A stretch of DNA of 30,945 bases from contig CAZUTK010000035.1 in assembly GCA_964623265.1 (NCBI GenBank), positions 1 to 30,945 on the forward strand. Reading direction: 5' to 3'. Shown here piece after piece: positions 14,277 through 21,848 of the stretch; the stretch's first letter is position 1, and each line of letters starts with the position of its first letter. Below the pieces are notes generated by a model, which was given only the letters and a program-made list of their open reading frames with translations, was not told the DNA's origin and made no database searches. The position numbers and the translations under genes were made by a program. The stretch comes from CAZUTK01 sp964623265. Its GTDB lineage: Bacteria > Electryoneota > B3-LCP.

Positions 14277-16967
14277 ATGACGATCAATAACTTGAAGCTG
14301 TCCTACAAACTGTCCGGGCTCTGTCTGGGCATTCTCCTCTCGGTAGCGCTGATTTTCGGTTTTGTCGGCATTTCGAGTATCACAAAGGAAGGCGAAAGTT
14401 CTCAGCAGGCGAGCCTGACGCAGCTTGAAAGGGAGATCCAGAACCTCAAGCAAGTGATGGAAGAGGGACATAAGAACCGGCTGCAGGATCTGGTCAACGC
14501 GGCGGCGTATTCCTTGGATGTTCTAAATCAGCGCGTTCTGCAGGGGGAACTGAGTCTGGCGGCGGCGCAAAAAGAGGCGAAGGAACGCATTGCAGCGCTG
14601 CTCTACGACAACGGCAAAGGCTACTTCTGGATCAACTCCGACGATCCCACCCATCCCATTATGATTATGCACCCCACGGTCCCCAGCCTGAACGGAAAAG
14701 ACATCGGGCAGTTTGAGAAGAACGGGCAGGTCATTATGGCGGAAGGGACCAACACGCCGATGTTCCAGGAATTCGTCCGCGTGTGCCGCGCGTCCGCCGA
14801 CAACAGCGGTTTCGTGCGCTACCCCTGGCCCAACCCGCTGAACCTGAGCGAGTGGCTGCCGAAAATGTCGTACGTGTATCGCTACGAGCCCTGGGGATGG
14901 ATCATCGGCACGGGCGTGTACATTGACGACATCGAAAAGGCGGTCAATCAGAAGAAAGCGGAATCCGAAAAGCTGGTCGCGGAAATGAGAGCGGAGACGC
15001 AGCGACGCACTAAAAGCGCTGTCTGGGTGATGGTGATGGCTTCCATCGGCACGATCCTCACGATCGTCATCGTCCGCAGCATCGTCAACCCGCTCCAGCG
15101 CCTGCGCGACGCCGCCAATTCGATCGCGCAAGGAGACCTCTCCGTGGAGACCGAGTTCCACAGGAAAGATGAAATCGGGGATCTCGCCAATTCCTTCAAC
15201 GAGATGACGGAAAACCTGAAAGCCAAGGCGCAGGCCGCGGCGCAGATCGCCGAAGGCAACCTCGACACCCGTGTGAAAATCGCTTCCGAAGGCGACGTCT
15301 TGGGCAAAGCTATGGAGACGATGGTCGCCAATCTGAAGCGCAGCAGCGATGAAGTCCAAGCCGCGCTGGCGGATGCCAGAATGAAAGTCCAATATCTCAA
15401 CAAGATCCCCACTCCGGTGATGATCGTGGACAGAGATATGACGGTTCAGTTTATCAACGAAGCCGGCGCCGGAGCGGCGGGATCATCTGTGGATGCCTGC
15501 ATCGGGAAAAAGTGCTTCGAATTATTAAGAAACGCTCACTGCCAGACCGGTGAATGCCGCACGGCGCAAGCGATGCAGAAGGACGGCATCTTTTCCGGTG
15601 AAACTACGATCACGGCGAGAGGGCTGAACCTGCCCATTCAATATACCGGTGCCCCAGTGAAAGATGAAAAGGGTAATGTGATCGCTGGCATCGAATATGT
15701 GGTGGACATCACCAAGATCAAGCAGGTCGTCAACGAAGTGAACCGTGTGGCGGAAGAACTGATCGAAGGCAGGCTGTCGGAGCGAGCTCAGGTCGGATCC
15801 GCGGAAGGGGACTACAAGCGGCTGGTGGAAGGATTCAACAAGGCTGTGGACGGCATCCTCGAACCCATCAAGGAAGCGCTGCACTGCCTAGAAGAGATGG
15901 CGCGCGGGAATCTGACCGTCAGCGTGAGCGGCGATTACAAGGGAGACCACGCCAGAATGAAAGAAGCCTTGAACAAGACCCTCGAGTCGTTGAACGACAT
16001 TCTCAATCAGGTCAACCTCGCCGTGGATCAAGTCGCCACCGGTTCCCGCCAGGTCTCCGATTCCAGCCAGGCGCTGTCGCAAGGCGCCACCGAACAAGCC
16101 AGCTCGCTGGAGGAAGTGACCTCCTCGATGACGCAAATGGCGTCTCAAACCCGCCAGAACGCCGAAAACGCGACCCAGGCGAATCAGTTGGCTTCCGCGA
16201 TGCGCAGCAGTGCGGAGCAAGGCAATCAGCAGATGCAGCAGATGCTGGCTTCGATGTCGGAAATCAACGAATCCTCCAGCCAAATCAACAAGATCATCAA
16301 AGTCATAGACGAGATCGCCTTCCAGACGAACCTCCTGGCGCTGAACGCCGCCGTGGAAGCCGCTCGCGCCGGCGTCCACGGCAAGGGCTTCGCCGTAGTG
16401 GCGGAAGAAGTCCGCAACCTGGCTCAGCGCAGCGCCAAAGCGGCGAAGGAGACCACGGAGCTGATCGAAGGATCGGTCAAGAAGGTGGAGAACGGCACCG
16501 GCATCGCCAACGCCACCGCCAAGGCGCTGGAAGAAATCGTCAACGGCATCACCAAGGCGACGGATCTGGTCGGCGAAATCGCCAGCGCTTCCAATGAACA
16601 GGCGCAAGGCATCGAGCAGATCAACGAGGCTCTAGGGCAGATTGATCAGGTGACCCAGTCCAACACCGCCAGCGCGGAGGAAAGCGCCGCCGCCGCCGAA
16701 GAGCTCTCCAGCCAAGCGACGCATTTGAAGCAGATGCTGACGCGGTTCCGCTTGAAAGGACAAACTGCCGCAACTCGATCCGCTTCGCTGTCGTTCGAAG
16801 ACGAGTCACCGCAGGAATTGGATCGCATGGTGAGAGATCTGGAGAGAAGCCAGATGGCGCCTCCGGTTGCATCCAGTCAGAAGAAAGTGAAGAGCATGAA
16901 GACGAATCGTCACCCCAGACCCGCCGACGTGATCGCTCTGGATGACGACGACTTCGGCAAATTCTGA
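14277..16967 (+). CDS. Methyl-accepting chemotaxis protein with Cache, HAMP and cysteine-motif PAS domains
   Basis: 896 residues. There is an N-terminal membrane segment (about 12-35) and a periplasmic single Cache domain (about 40-220, with GKGYFWINSDDP and PWGWIIGTGVYIDDI). A second membrane segment lies at about 242-265, followed by a HAMP domain. A cytoplasmic PAS domain (about 370-480) carries Cys408, Cys413, Cys422 and Cys427, then come further HAMP-like repeats. The signalling hairpin has the hallmark IDEIAFQTNLLALNAAVEAARAG. The C-terminus ends in an acidic-aromatic tail (ALDDDDFGKF) that could tether adaptation enzymes. The Cache domain senses a periplasmic ligand while the PAS may read redox state. 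No cheA, cheW or cheR gene is in the window. Confidence 0.95.
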   Translation: MTINNLKLSYKLSGLCLGILLSVALIFGFVGISSITKEGESSQQASLTQLEREIQNLKQVMEEGHKNRLQDLVNAAAYSLDVLNQRVLQGELSLAAAQKEAKERIAALLYDNGKGYFWINSDDPTHPIMIMHPTVPSLNGKDIGQFEKNGQVIMAEGTNTPMFQEFVRVCRASADNSGFVRYPWPNPLNLSEWLPKMSYVYRYEPWGWIIGTGVYIDDIEKAVNQKKAESEKLVAEMRAETQRRTKSAVWVMVMASIGTILTIVIVRSIVNPLQRLRDAANSIAQGDLSVETEFHRKDEIGDLANSFNEMTENLKAKAQAAAQIAEGNLDTRVKIASEGDVLGKAMETMVANLKRSSDEVQAALADARMKVQYLNKIPTPVMIVDRDMTVQFINEAGAGAAGSSVDACIGKKCFELLRNAHCQTGECRTAQAMQKDGIFSGETTITARGLNLPIQYTGAPVKDEKGNVIAGIEYVVDITKIKQVVNEVNRVAEELIEGRLSERAQVGSAEGDYKRLVEGFNKAVDGILEPIKEALHCLEEMARGNLTVSVSGDYKGDHARMKEALNKTLESLNDILNQVNLAVDQVATGSRQVSDSSQALSQGATEQASSLEEVTSSMTQMASQTRQNAENATQANQLASAMRSSAEQGNQQMQQMLASMSEINESSSQINKIIKVIDEIAFQTNLLALNAAVEAARAGVHGKGFAVVAEEVRNLAQRSAKAAKETTELIEGSVKKVENGTGIANATAKALEEIVNGITKATDLVGEIASASNEQAQGIEQINEALGQIDQVTQSNTASAEESAAAAEELSSQATHLKQMLTRFRLKGQTAATRSASLSFEDESPQELDRMVRDLERSQMAPPVASSQKKVKSMKTNRHPRPADVIALDDDDFGKF

Positions 16968-16985
16968 TGATCCCTTCCTTCACCG

Positions 16986-17017
16986 AGCGGCGATAGGAAA
17001 CTGTCGCCGCTTTTTTT
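16986..17017 (+). terminator. Terminator after the chemoreceptor gene
   Basis: AGCGGCGATA at 16986-16995 pairs with TGTCGCCGCT at 17002-17011 (one wobble), followed by seven T residues counted from 17011. It closes the long locus that begins at 5024. Confidence 0.9.
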
Positions 17018-17077
17018 GTCCCGCCCCGCCTGGTTTCTCGGATATAATGTGAAAAATGATACAATCTTAGATTTTTG

Positions 17078-17106
17078 TTGCTTTCTGCGTTTTTTTTGAT
17101 TAAATT
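17078..17106 (+). promoter_or_regulatory. Promoter candidate of the beta-helix gene
   Basis: TTGCTT at 17078-17083 and TAAATT at 17101-17106, 17 bases apart. The same TTGCTT-17-TAA(A/T)TT pattern precedes the secreted propeller gene at 26197. Confidence 0.45.
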
Positions 17107-17145
17107 GTAAGAGCAATCAACGGAGTCATCACAAAGGAGAAGAGC

Positions 17146-18651
17146 ATGCTGAAAAACAGATTCATGCTCCTTTCGGCCTTGCTGACAGGTTGGCTAACTC
17201 CCCTGATCGTCGTGGGGCAGCCTTCTCTGCACGGTTCCTTGTCGGGATCGCTGGGGCCTGGAGCATACATCGTGGACGGGGATTGTCAGGTGCAAGCGGG
17301 CAATACGCTGACCATCCAACCCGGAACCACTTTTCTGTTCGCGGGGCACTATACTTTCAATGTCTATGGACAACTCAACGCCGTCGGCACCGAACAGGAT
17401 TCGATTCTGTTCGTGCGTCGGTATCCGACGGAAGAATGCAAACACGGCGGCATCCGCTTTCAAGCGGGTTCTTCTTCCAGCAGTTCGTTGGCATACTGCT
17501 GGATAGACTTCGCCAAAAACATCACCTATCCGAACTACTACGGCGGCGGAATTTACGTGCAGAACGCCGGCGTCAGCATCGCAAACTGCCGCATATCGAA
17601 CTGCTACGCCACTTCGGGCGGCGGAATCTACGTCACCGGCGCCGCCGTGACGCTGGACAATTGCATCTTCTTCGCCAACACCAGCGGCAACGGCGGGGGA
17701 ATCTACCTTTATAACGCCGGAAATTCCGTTGTGCAAAATTGCATCCTGGCGAAGAACGGTTCGACCAGCACGTGAGGAAGCTGTGGAGGCGGCGGGATCC
17801 GCTGCGAAAATTCTCAAAATGTGACCCTCACCAACAACTTCCTCATCGCCAACACCGCCGTCTATCGTGGCGCCGGCTTTATGGCGATCAACTGCAACCC
17901 CGTCCTCATCAACAACACGCTCACTCGCAATCGCTGCACCTCGACCAGCACTTCTGCGACGGGAGCGGGCGTTTGCGCCTATTCCCCGGCGACGATCAAC
18001 GGCAGAAATAACATCGTTTACGACAACTTCGCCACGACGTCGCCGAATTACAGCGGGACGGTGTCTTTCACCTACTCCTGCGTCCAGGGCGGCTTGTCCG
18101 GGCAGGGCAACATCAGCTCCAATCCGCTGTTCGTCAATATCCCGCCGACGGGCTACTGTTTCCTGAGCCAGGTGGCGGCGGGACAGTCCCAGCAAAGCCC
18201 CTGCGTGAATGCTGGCGACCCAGGTTCAGCTATGGTGGACGGCAGCACCCGCACCGATATGGTGCCGGATGCCGGAGTCGTGGATATGGGCTTTCACTGG
18301 ATCCACACTCTGACCGATGCGTTGCCGGATTTGCGTCTGGAAGATGATCTGGAAACTGGAACACCAGCAGCGCAGCCGCGCGAAGAAGGAGCGCATTTGC
18401 GCGCGGGGAACTACCCCAATCCCTTCAATCCTTCCACGACCATCACGCTTGAGATGTCCGAATCCGCGCCGGTCGAGCTGACGATCCTGGATGTCTCCGG
18501 CAGAACGATCCGGAAGCTCTATCAGGGCATTCTCAACCCCGGCAGCCATGATTTCCTGTTCGATGGAATCAATCTGCCCGCCGGCATCTATCTTTACCGT
18601 GCGCAGTCCGCGGGGAAAACCATCACCGGCAAGGCTTTGTTGATCAAGTAG
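17146..18651 (+). pseudogene. Secreted right-handed beta-helix protein with T9SS sorting domain, split by one in-frame TGA
   Basis: A continuous frame of 501 sense-or-stop codons before the final TAG, broken only at codon 210 (TGA, 17773-17775). The first part (17146-17775) has a signal peptide and beta-helix repeats of the form N-C-x-I and GGGIYV. The same repeat pattern carries on directly after the TGA (GSCGGGGIRC, then NVTLTNNFLIANTA). The second part ends in a complete T9SS type A sorting domain (NYPNPFNPSTTITL through ALLIK). AAGGAG precedes the start. Without readthrough the product loses its sorting domain and would not be anchored. A TGG or GGA codon changed by one base, or a sequencing error, is the simplest explanation. 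GTG at 17821 could in principle restart translation, but without an evident ribosome-binding site. Confidence 0.8.
17773..17805 (+). other. In-frame TGA with a small hairpin 13 bases downstream
   Basis: The TGA at 17773-17775 is followed by GCGGC (17789-17793) and GCTGC (17801-17805), which can form a short stem with a seven-base loop. The residue context would be x-GSC. This recalls selenocysteine UxxC sites, but the stem is weak and the protein type (structural beta-helix) makes recoding unlikely. Confidence 0.3.
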
Positions 18652-18682
18652 AATCGCAGAAAATAACTCGACTCCGTTGAAA

Positions 18683-18711
18683 AAGCGGAAGCCGATGAAC
18701 GGCTTCCGCTT
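18683..18711. terminator. Bidirectional terminator between the beta-helix gene and the hyp gene cluster
   Basis: A perfect 12-base-pair stem (AAGCGGAAGCCG with CGGCTTCCGCTT, loop ATGAA). A T-rich tract follows on the plus strand, and TTTTT follows on the minus strand, so it can serve both converging transcripts. Confidence 0.88.
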
Positions 18712-18779
18712 GTATTTTTGTCGCTGGAAATCTGTGCGCTGAAGGTTGATTCTCAGCGCCGGACGGCGCTTCGCCTCAG

Positions 18780-19673
18780 CTAATGCCAGGCGGTTGCGAG
18801 CTTCACATCGCCGAAATTCGTCAATCGCACCAGATTCTTCCTGTCCAGTTCGTAATAGTATATATCGCTCATCCCCTTTTCATCCTCCAGCACCAGGATG
18901 AAGCCGGAGCCGTCCTTCGCCCAGCCGAAATCCAAGATTTGATCGTACCCTTTCGGCATCGCCAGCAGCAGGCGGGGTTCCCCGTCGGGGACTTGATAAC
19001 CCCAGATGCCGACTTTGCCCTTTTCGCGGTTCAGGTACGCCAACGTTCCGGCGTCCGGCGAGAAGCGGGGGCGCCCCAGATTTCCTTCGATCTTGCGGTA
19101 GGCGTCGTTGGTGGGGTAGCGGTAGATCCCTACGCCGCCGAAACCGGATCCCAGAGTGGCGGCGGTCCAGCGTTGGTCGGGAGAGCTGTCGGGCAGATGT
19201 CCGCGGATGCCCAGCGAGCGGTTGCGGATCAGGGGGCGAATCGTCTCCCAGATTTCAGTCTCCAGCGTGTCTTCCGGCACCTTGTGCGTGAAGACGACGC
19301 GGTTCGGCATCGAAGCGGGAGCGGGCTCCGTCGTGAAATGATCCACCGTCCACTGCTGAATCCTGCCGCCGGATTTCGACACCGTGAAGAGGTCGCGAAG
19401 AACCTGAATCCCCTGCCAGTCGGTCCGCAGTAACAAGCCGGTCCTGACTTCCCGCGAAAAGCAGATCGTTTCCGGATCAGACCAGCAGAGACTCCCCACA
19501 TCCCCGAGCTGCGTCAACGGCTTCCACTTCTCGGCGCTCTCCAGAATGTAAACATCCCCCTGCCGTAAAAAAGCAACCGGATATGGATTGGCGATGCGCG
19601 CCTGAGCGCAGGCAAACGCGGATATCACACCGGCGAAGATCAGTGTAAATTTCTGCAGAAGTCGCATATTCAT
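18780..19673 (-). CDS. Secreted TolB/PD40-like beta-propeller protein
   Basis: 297 residues. It has a signal peptide (MNMRLLQKFTLIFAGVISAFACAQA) and then propeller-like blades. Typical WD40-like/PD40 elements are PRFSPDAGTLAYLNRE and FGWAKDGSGFILVLEDEKGMSDIYYYEL; split here they read FGWAKDGSGF and SDIYYYELDRKNL. The family often has protein- or ligand-scaffolding roles in the periplasm. No catalytic residues can be named. Its ATG overlaps the stop of hypB by four bases, so it is translationally coupled to the hydrogenase-maturation genes. Nothing in the sequence explains that link. An alternative start two codons later (MRLLQK) is possible. Confidence 0.75.
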   Translation of the reverse strand: MNMRLLQKFTLIFAGVISAFACAQARIANPYPVAFLRQGDVYILESAEKWKPLTQLGDVGSLCWSDPETICFSREVRTGLLLRTDWQGIQVLRDLFTVSKSGGRIQQWTVDHFTTEPAPASMPNRVVFTHKVPEDTLETEIWETIRPLIRNRSLGIRGHLPDSSPDQRWTAATLGSGFGGVGIYRYPTNDAYRKIEGNLGRPRFSPDAGTLAYLNREKGKVGIWGYQVPDGEPRLLLAMPKGYDQILDFGWAKDGSGFILVLEDEKGMSDIYYYELDRKNLVRLTNFGDVKLATAWH

Positions 19674-20353
19674 ACTTCAGATGGAAATGTCGCGCTCTGA
19701 GCGGCGGATAACTCCTCCAACCAGGCGATCCACGGCTGCACTCCTTCGCCGGTTCTTGCGGATATGCGAATGACCGGCAGCGCCGGATTCACCTTATGAA
19801 CGTTCTCTTCGTATTTCTCGATGGATGCGCCTAACGCCGGCGTTAGGTCAATCTTATTCAGCAGGCACAGTTTCGATTCGCGGAACATCAATGGGTACTT
19901 CAGCGGTTTATCCTCGCCTTCCGGCAATGAGAAGACGACGACTTTCGCGTTTTCTCCGATATCGAATTCCGCCGGACAGACCAGATTCCCCACATTTTCG
20001 ATGAAGAGCAGGCGGATCTGATCCAGAGGCAGAGCGGAGAGCGTCTGGCGGACGGCGGCTGCGCTCAAATGGCATTCCCCCCCGAAGGATTCCGTGTTGA
20101 TCTGCACGATGGGGACATCGAATTTTGCCAGTCGTGCGGCGTCGAGTGTCGAAGTGATGTCCCCTTCGATTACGCCGCAGGCGATTCGGTTTTGCAGGGC
20201 GGTGAGCGTTTGTTCCAGGATGGCGGTCTTGCCGGCTCCCGGGGAGCTCATAATATTGACGGCGACGATCTGTTTTTTGCGCAAATCATTGCGGGTTTCC
20301 TCCGCGATCTGATTGTTGGCGGCGAGGATATTTTGCAATACGGTGATCTTCAT
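19670..20353 (-). CDS. hypB: Hydrogenase/urease nickel-insertion GTPase HypB
   Basis: 227 residues, a cytosolic SIMIBI-class GTPase that delivers nickel to [NiFe]-hydrogenase together with HypA. Visible are the Walker A motif MSSPGAGKT, the switch region GVIEGDITSTLDAARL and the metal-binding element GGECHLSA. LLFIENVGNLVCPAEFDIGE and the guanine-specificity motif NKIDL are also present. There is no N-terminal histidine-rich or CXXCGC nickel-storage stretch, so this is the short form. hypA lies 83 bases upstream and a secreted propeller gene overlaps the 3-prime end by four bases. No hydrogenase structural genes are in the window. Confidence 0.96.
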   Translation of the reverse strand: MKITVLQNILAANNQIAEETRNDLRKKQIVAVNIMSSPGAGKTAILEQTLTALQNRIACGVIEGDITSTLDAARLAKFDVPIVQINTESFGGECHLSAAAVRQTLSALPLDQIRLLFIENVGNLVCPAEFDIGENAKVVVFSLPEGEDKPLKYPLMFRESKLCLLNKIDLTPALGASIEKYEENVHKVNPALPVIRISARTGEGVQPWIAWLEELSAAQSATFPSEV

Positions 20354-20392
20354 GGTAAAACCTTGTAGTCATTCTTCTGTCGGTAGCTTCCA

Positions 20393-20398
20393 ATTATA
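20393..20398 (-). promoter_or_regulatory. Possible -10 box before hypB, inside an inverted repeat
   Basis: On the minus strand TATAAT is read at 20398-20393, but no good -35 box stands 16-18 bases upstream. It overlaps an inverted repeat (ATACTC at 20396-20401 and GAGTAT at 20407-20412), which may be an operator or RNA element. Confidence 0.25.
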
Positions 20399-20425
20399 CT
20401 CCAAATGAGTATGATTCTATTTAGA

Positions 20426-20451
20426 GATGAATCGTATCAAGACGATTCATC
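20426..20451 (-). other. Hairpin at the hypA stop codon
   Basis: GATGAATCGT and ACGATTCATC form a perfect 10-base-pair inverted repeat with a six-base loop that includes part of the hypA stop. No T tract follows on the minus strand, so it is not a simple terminator. It may stabilise or process the hypA-hypB messenger. Confidence 0.45.
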
Positions 20452-20799
20452 GGTCTCGATTTCTATGGCAGATAAATCCAGTTCGGAACCGGACTGCAAT
20501 TCGATATCCCCCGAACCGCAGTGTTCGCAAATGAAGATCGGATCCTTCGGCTGGAAGGGCGCCCCGCAGGTTCGACAGATGCCCGCGACCGGGGTGTGTT
20601 CGATCTGCAACCGCGCGTTCTCCAGCAGGGTGCCGACGCGCAATGCCTCAAAAGCGAATTGCAGACTGTCCGCCACGACGCCGCGCAGAGCGCCGATGCG
20701 CACGGATACGGCGGTGACTCGAGCCTTCGGATAGCCGGCTCGCGCCATCTCCGATTCTACGAGTTCCAGTAATTCTGCGGCGATGGCGGATTCGTGCAT
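20437..20799 (-). CDS. hypA: Hydrogenase nickel-incorporation protein HypA
   Basis: 120 residues. The N-terminus MHESAIA provides the amino group and His2 that bind nickel in HypA/HybF proteins. The zinc site is CRTC-x13-CEHC (CxxC pairs). Between them is the family stretch VRIGALRGVVADSLQFAFEAL, here given in parts as VRIGALRG and DSLQFAFEAL. It acts with HypB to load nickel into [NiFe]-hydrogenase. The C-terminal tail after the zinc domain is acidic and a little longer than in E. coli HypA. The HAD-like gene lies nine bases upstream, suggesting one minus-strand operon from 21648 to 18780. Confidence 0.95.
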   Translation of the reverse strand: MHESAIAAELLELVESEMARAGYPKARVTAVSVRIGALRGVVADSLQFAFEALRVGTLLENARLQIEHTPVAGICRTCGAPFQPKDPIFICEHCGSGDIELQSGSELDLSAIEIETDESS

Positions 20800-20808
20800 G
20801 GCTTGAAG

Positions 20809-21648
20809 CTACGCTTCCGGATCCTTCGTGATCAGCGCGATGATGGCTTTATTCCAGCCGTCCGCGCCCGGTTCCCGGGTGAAACGCATGCCGCGCCTGC
20901 CCACCTGCTCGTCGAATTTGCCGTCCCCTCTGCGGATCAACACCGGAATGTCTACCGTGTACAATATTCGCGCGTTCTGCGCGGTGTCGCACAGCCCGAT
21001 GCTGACAATGGATTTGTGCGGGAATTCCTCTCGATACAATTGCGCGATGAATAATACGGCGCTGCCTTCATCGTGGTCGCCGGTCAGGATGAAATTCCGA
21101 CCCCATGGTGAGATTCGTAAGCCGGCGTCCAGCGCCTTCCGGGCGATGGCATCAAAATCCTCTGAACCGCTCTGAAGCAGAACGGGTTCGCAGTACTGGA
21201 AGGATTGCGCTTGCGTGAGCTCTTCCGGACTCAGAACCGATCCAGCAGGCGTCGAGATTTCGGACAATTCTGAATAACCGTAGATCGGAATGCCGAGATC
21301 TTCGCGCAAGGATCGGATTTTATTAAGGATCGCGGCGCGATCCAAACCCAGCTGAATCACCTTGAAATCATCTTGAGTCTTCTGGTATTTAAATTCGATC
21401 TTGAAAGTGTTAGGGGGGACGTAAACAGCGGCGCCGTGCTCGACAATGAAGGGGTCATGATGATCCAACGCCTTCACGAAGGGGAGAACGGCTTGCGATG
21501 ACTGCACGGTGCTGAGAATCAAGGGAATCTCACGACTGTGCAGCAATTCCAATGCCGGAAGGATCTTGGGGAGATAGCTCAATTCCGGATCGAAAATCGC
21601 TCCGTCTAAGCCTGTGAAGACCAGGTATTGTTCCTGCGGCGCCTTCAT
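20809..21648 (-). CDS. HAD-superfamily (mannosyl-3-phosphoglycerate phosphatase-like) protein lacking the nucleophile
   Basis: About 279 residues resembling type IIB HAD hydrolases of the MPG-phosphatase branch. HAD motif I normally reads DxDGT; here it is FTGLDGAIFD, with Gly13 in place of the nucleophilic Asp while the second Asp (Asp15) is kept. Motif II is reduced to LSTVQSS, and the late acidic motif is SIGLCDTAQNA in place of GDSxND. The protein may be catalytically dead or regulatory. The GGC codon for Gly13 is one base from GAC (Asp), so a sequencing error should be excluded. The start at 21648 has AGGAGG six bases upstream; a start at 21672 would place that site within the gene. Confidence 0.75.
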   Translation of the reverse strand: MKAPQEQYLVFTGLDGAIFDPELSYLPKILPALELLHSREIPLILSTVQSSQAVLPFVKALDHHDPFIVEHGAAVYVPPNTFKIEFKYQKTQDDFKVIQLGLDRAAILNKIRSLREDLGIPIYGYSELSEISTPAGSVLSPEELTQAQSFQYCEPVLLQSGSEDFDAIARKALDAGLRISPWGRNFILTGDHDEGSAVLFIAQLYREEFPHKSIVSIGLCDTAQNARILYTVDIPVLIRRGDGKFDEQVGRRGMRFTREPGADGWNKAIIALITKDPEA

Positions 21649-21711
21649 AGAAGCCTCCTGGATGGATCCCACCTTTCACTGAATCGTTTAAAGTTCGAAT
21701 GCATCTGGAAT

Positions 21712-21739
21712 AATCTAAACAATTTCATCGCAATGTCAA
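21712..21739 (-). promoter_or_regulatory. Promoter of the HAD-hypA-hypB-propeller operon
   Basis: On the minus strand TTGACA (21739-21734) and TAGATT (21717-21712) are 16 bases apart, upstream of the start at 21648. Confidence 0.6.
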
Positions 21740-21803
21740 GCCTTTAATGTGGATTTCCATTTAAAACACGCCTTCTCTGATCGCTTTAAATCCTGAATAT
21801 CAC

Positions 21804-21832
21804 TTGCCAAGGCTGCTTTTTTTTGGTATTTT
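21804..21832 (+). promoter_or_regulatory. Promoter candidate of lon
   Basis: TTGCCA at 21804-21809 and TATTTT at 21827-21832 with a 17-base spacer. The start codon at 21849 would lie only about 10 bases from the transcription start, leaving almost no leader, in line with the absence of a clear Shine-Dalgarno sequence. Confidence 0.5.
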
Positions 21833-21848
21833 ATAGCAGTGCAATTCG

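Noticed and set aside
17773..17805. Selenocysteine insertion at the in-frame TGA (x-GSC context, small hairpin)
   Set aside because: The stem is only five base pairs with a wobble, the protein is a structural beta-helix without a redox fold, and a single substitution explains the stop better. Kept only as a test in the findings.
17146..18651. Recoding of TGA as an amino acid in this organism
   Set aside because: TGA is the natural stop of several intact genes here (for example at 563, 1900, 2585, 3340 and 10377), each at the expected family length.
18757..18775. GCGCCG/CGGCGC mini-hairpin as the terminator of the minus-strand operon
   Set aside because: The stem has a two-base loop and no T tract; the 18683-18711 hairpin is a far better bidirectional terminator.
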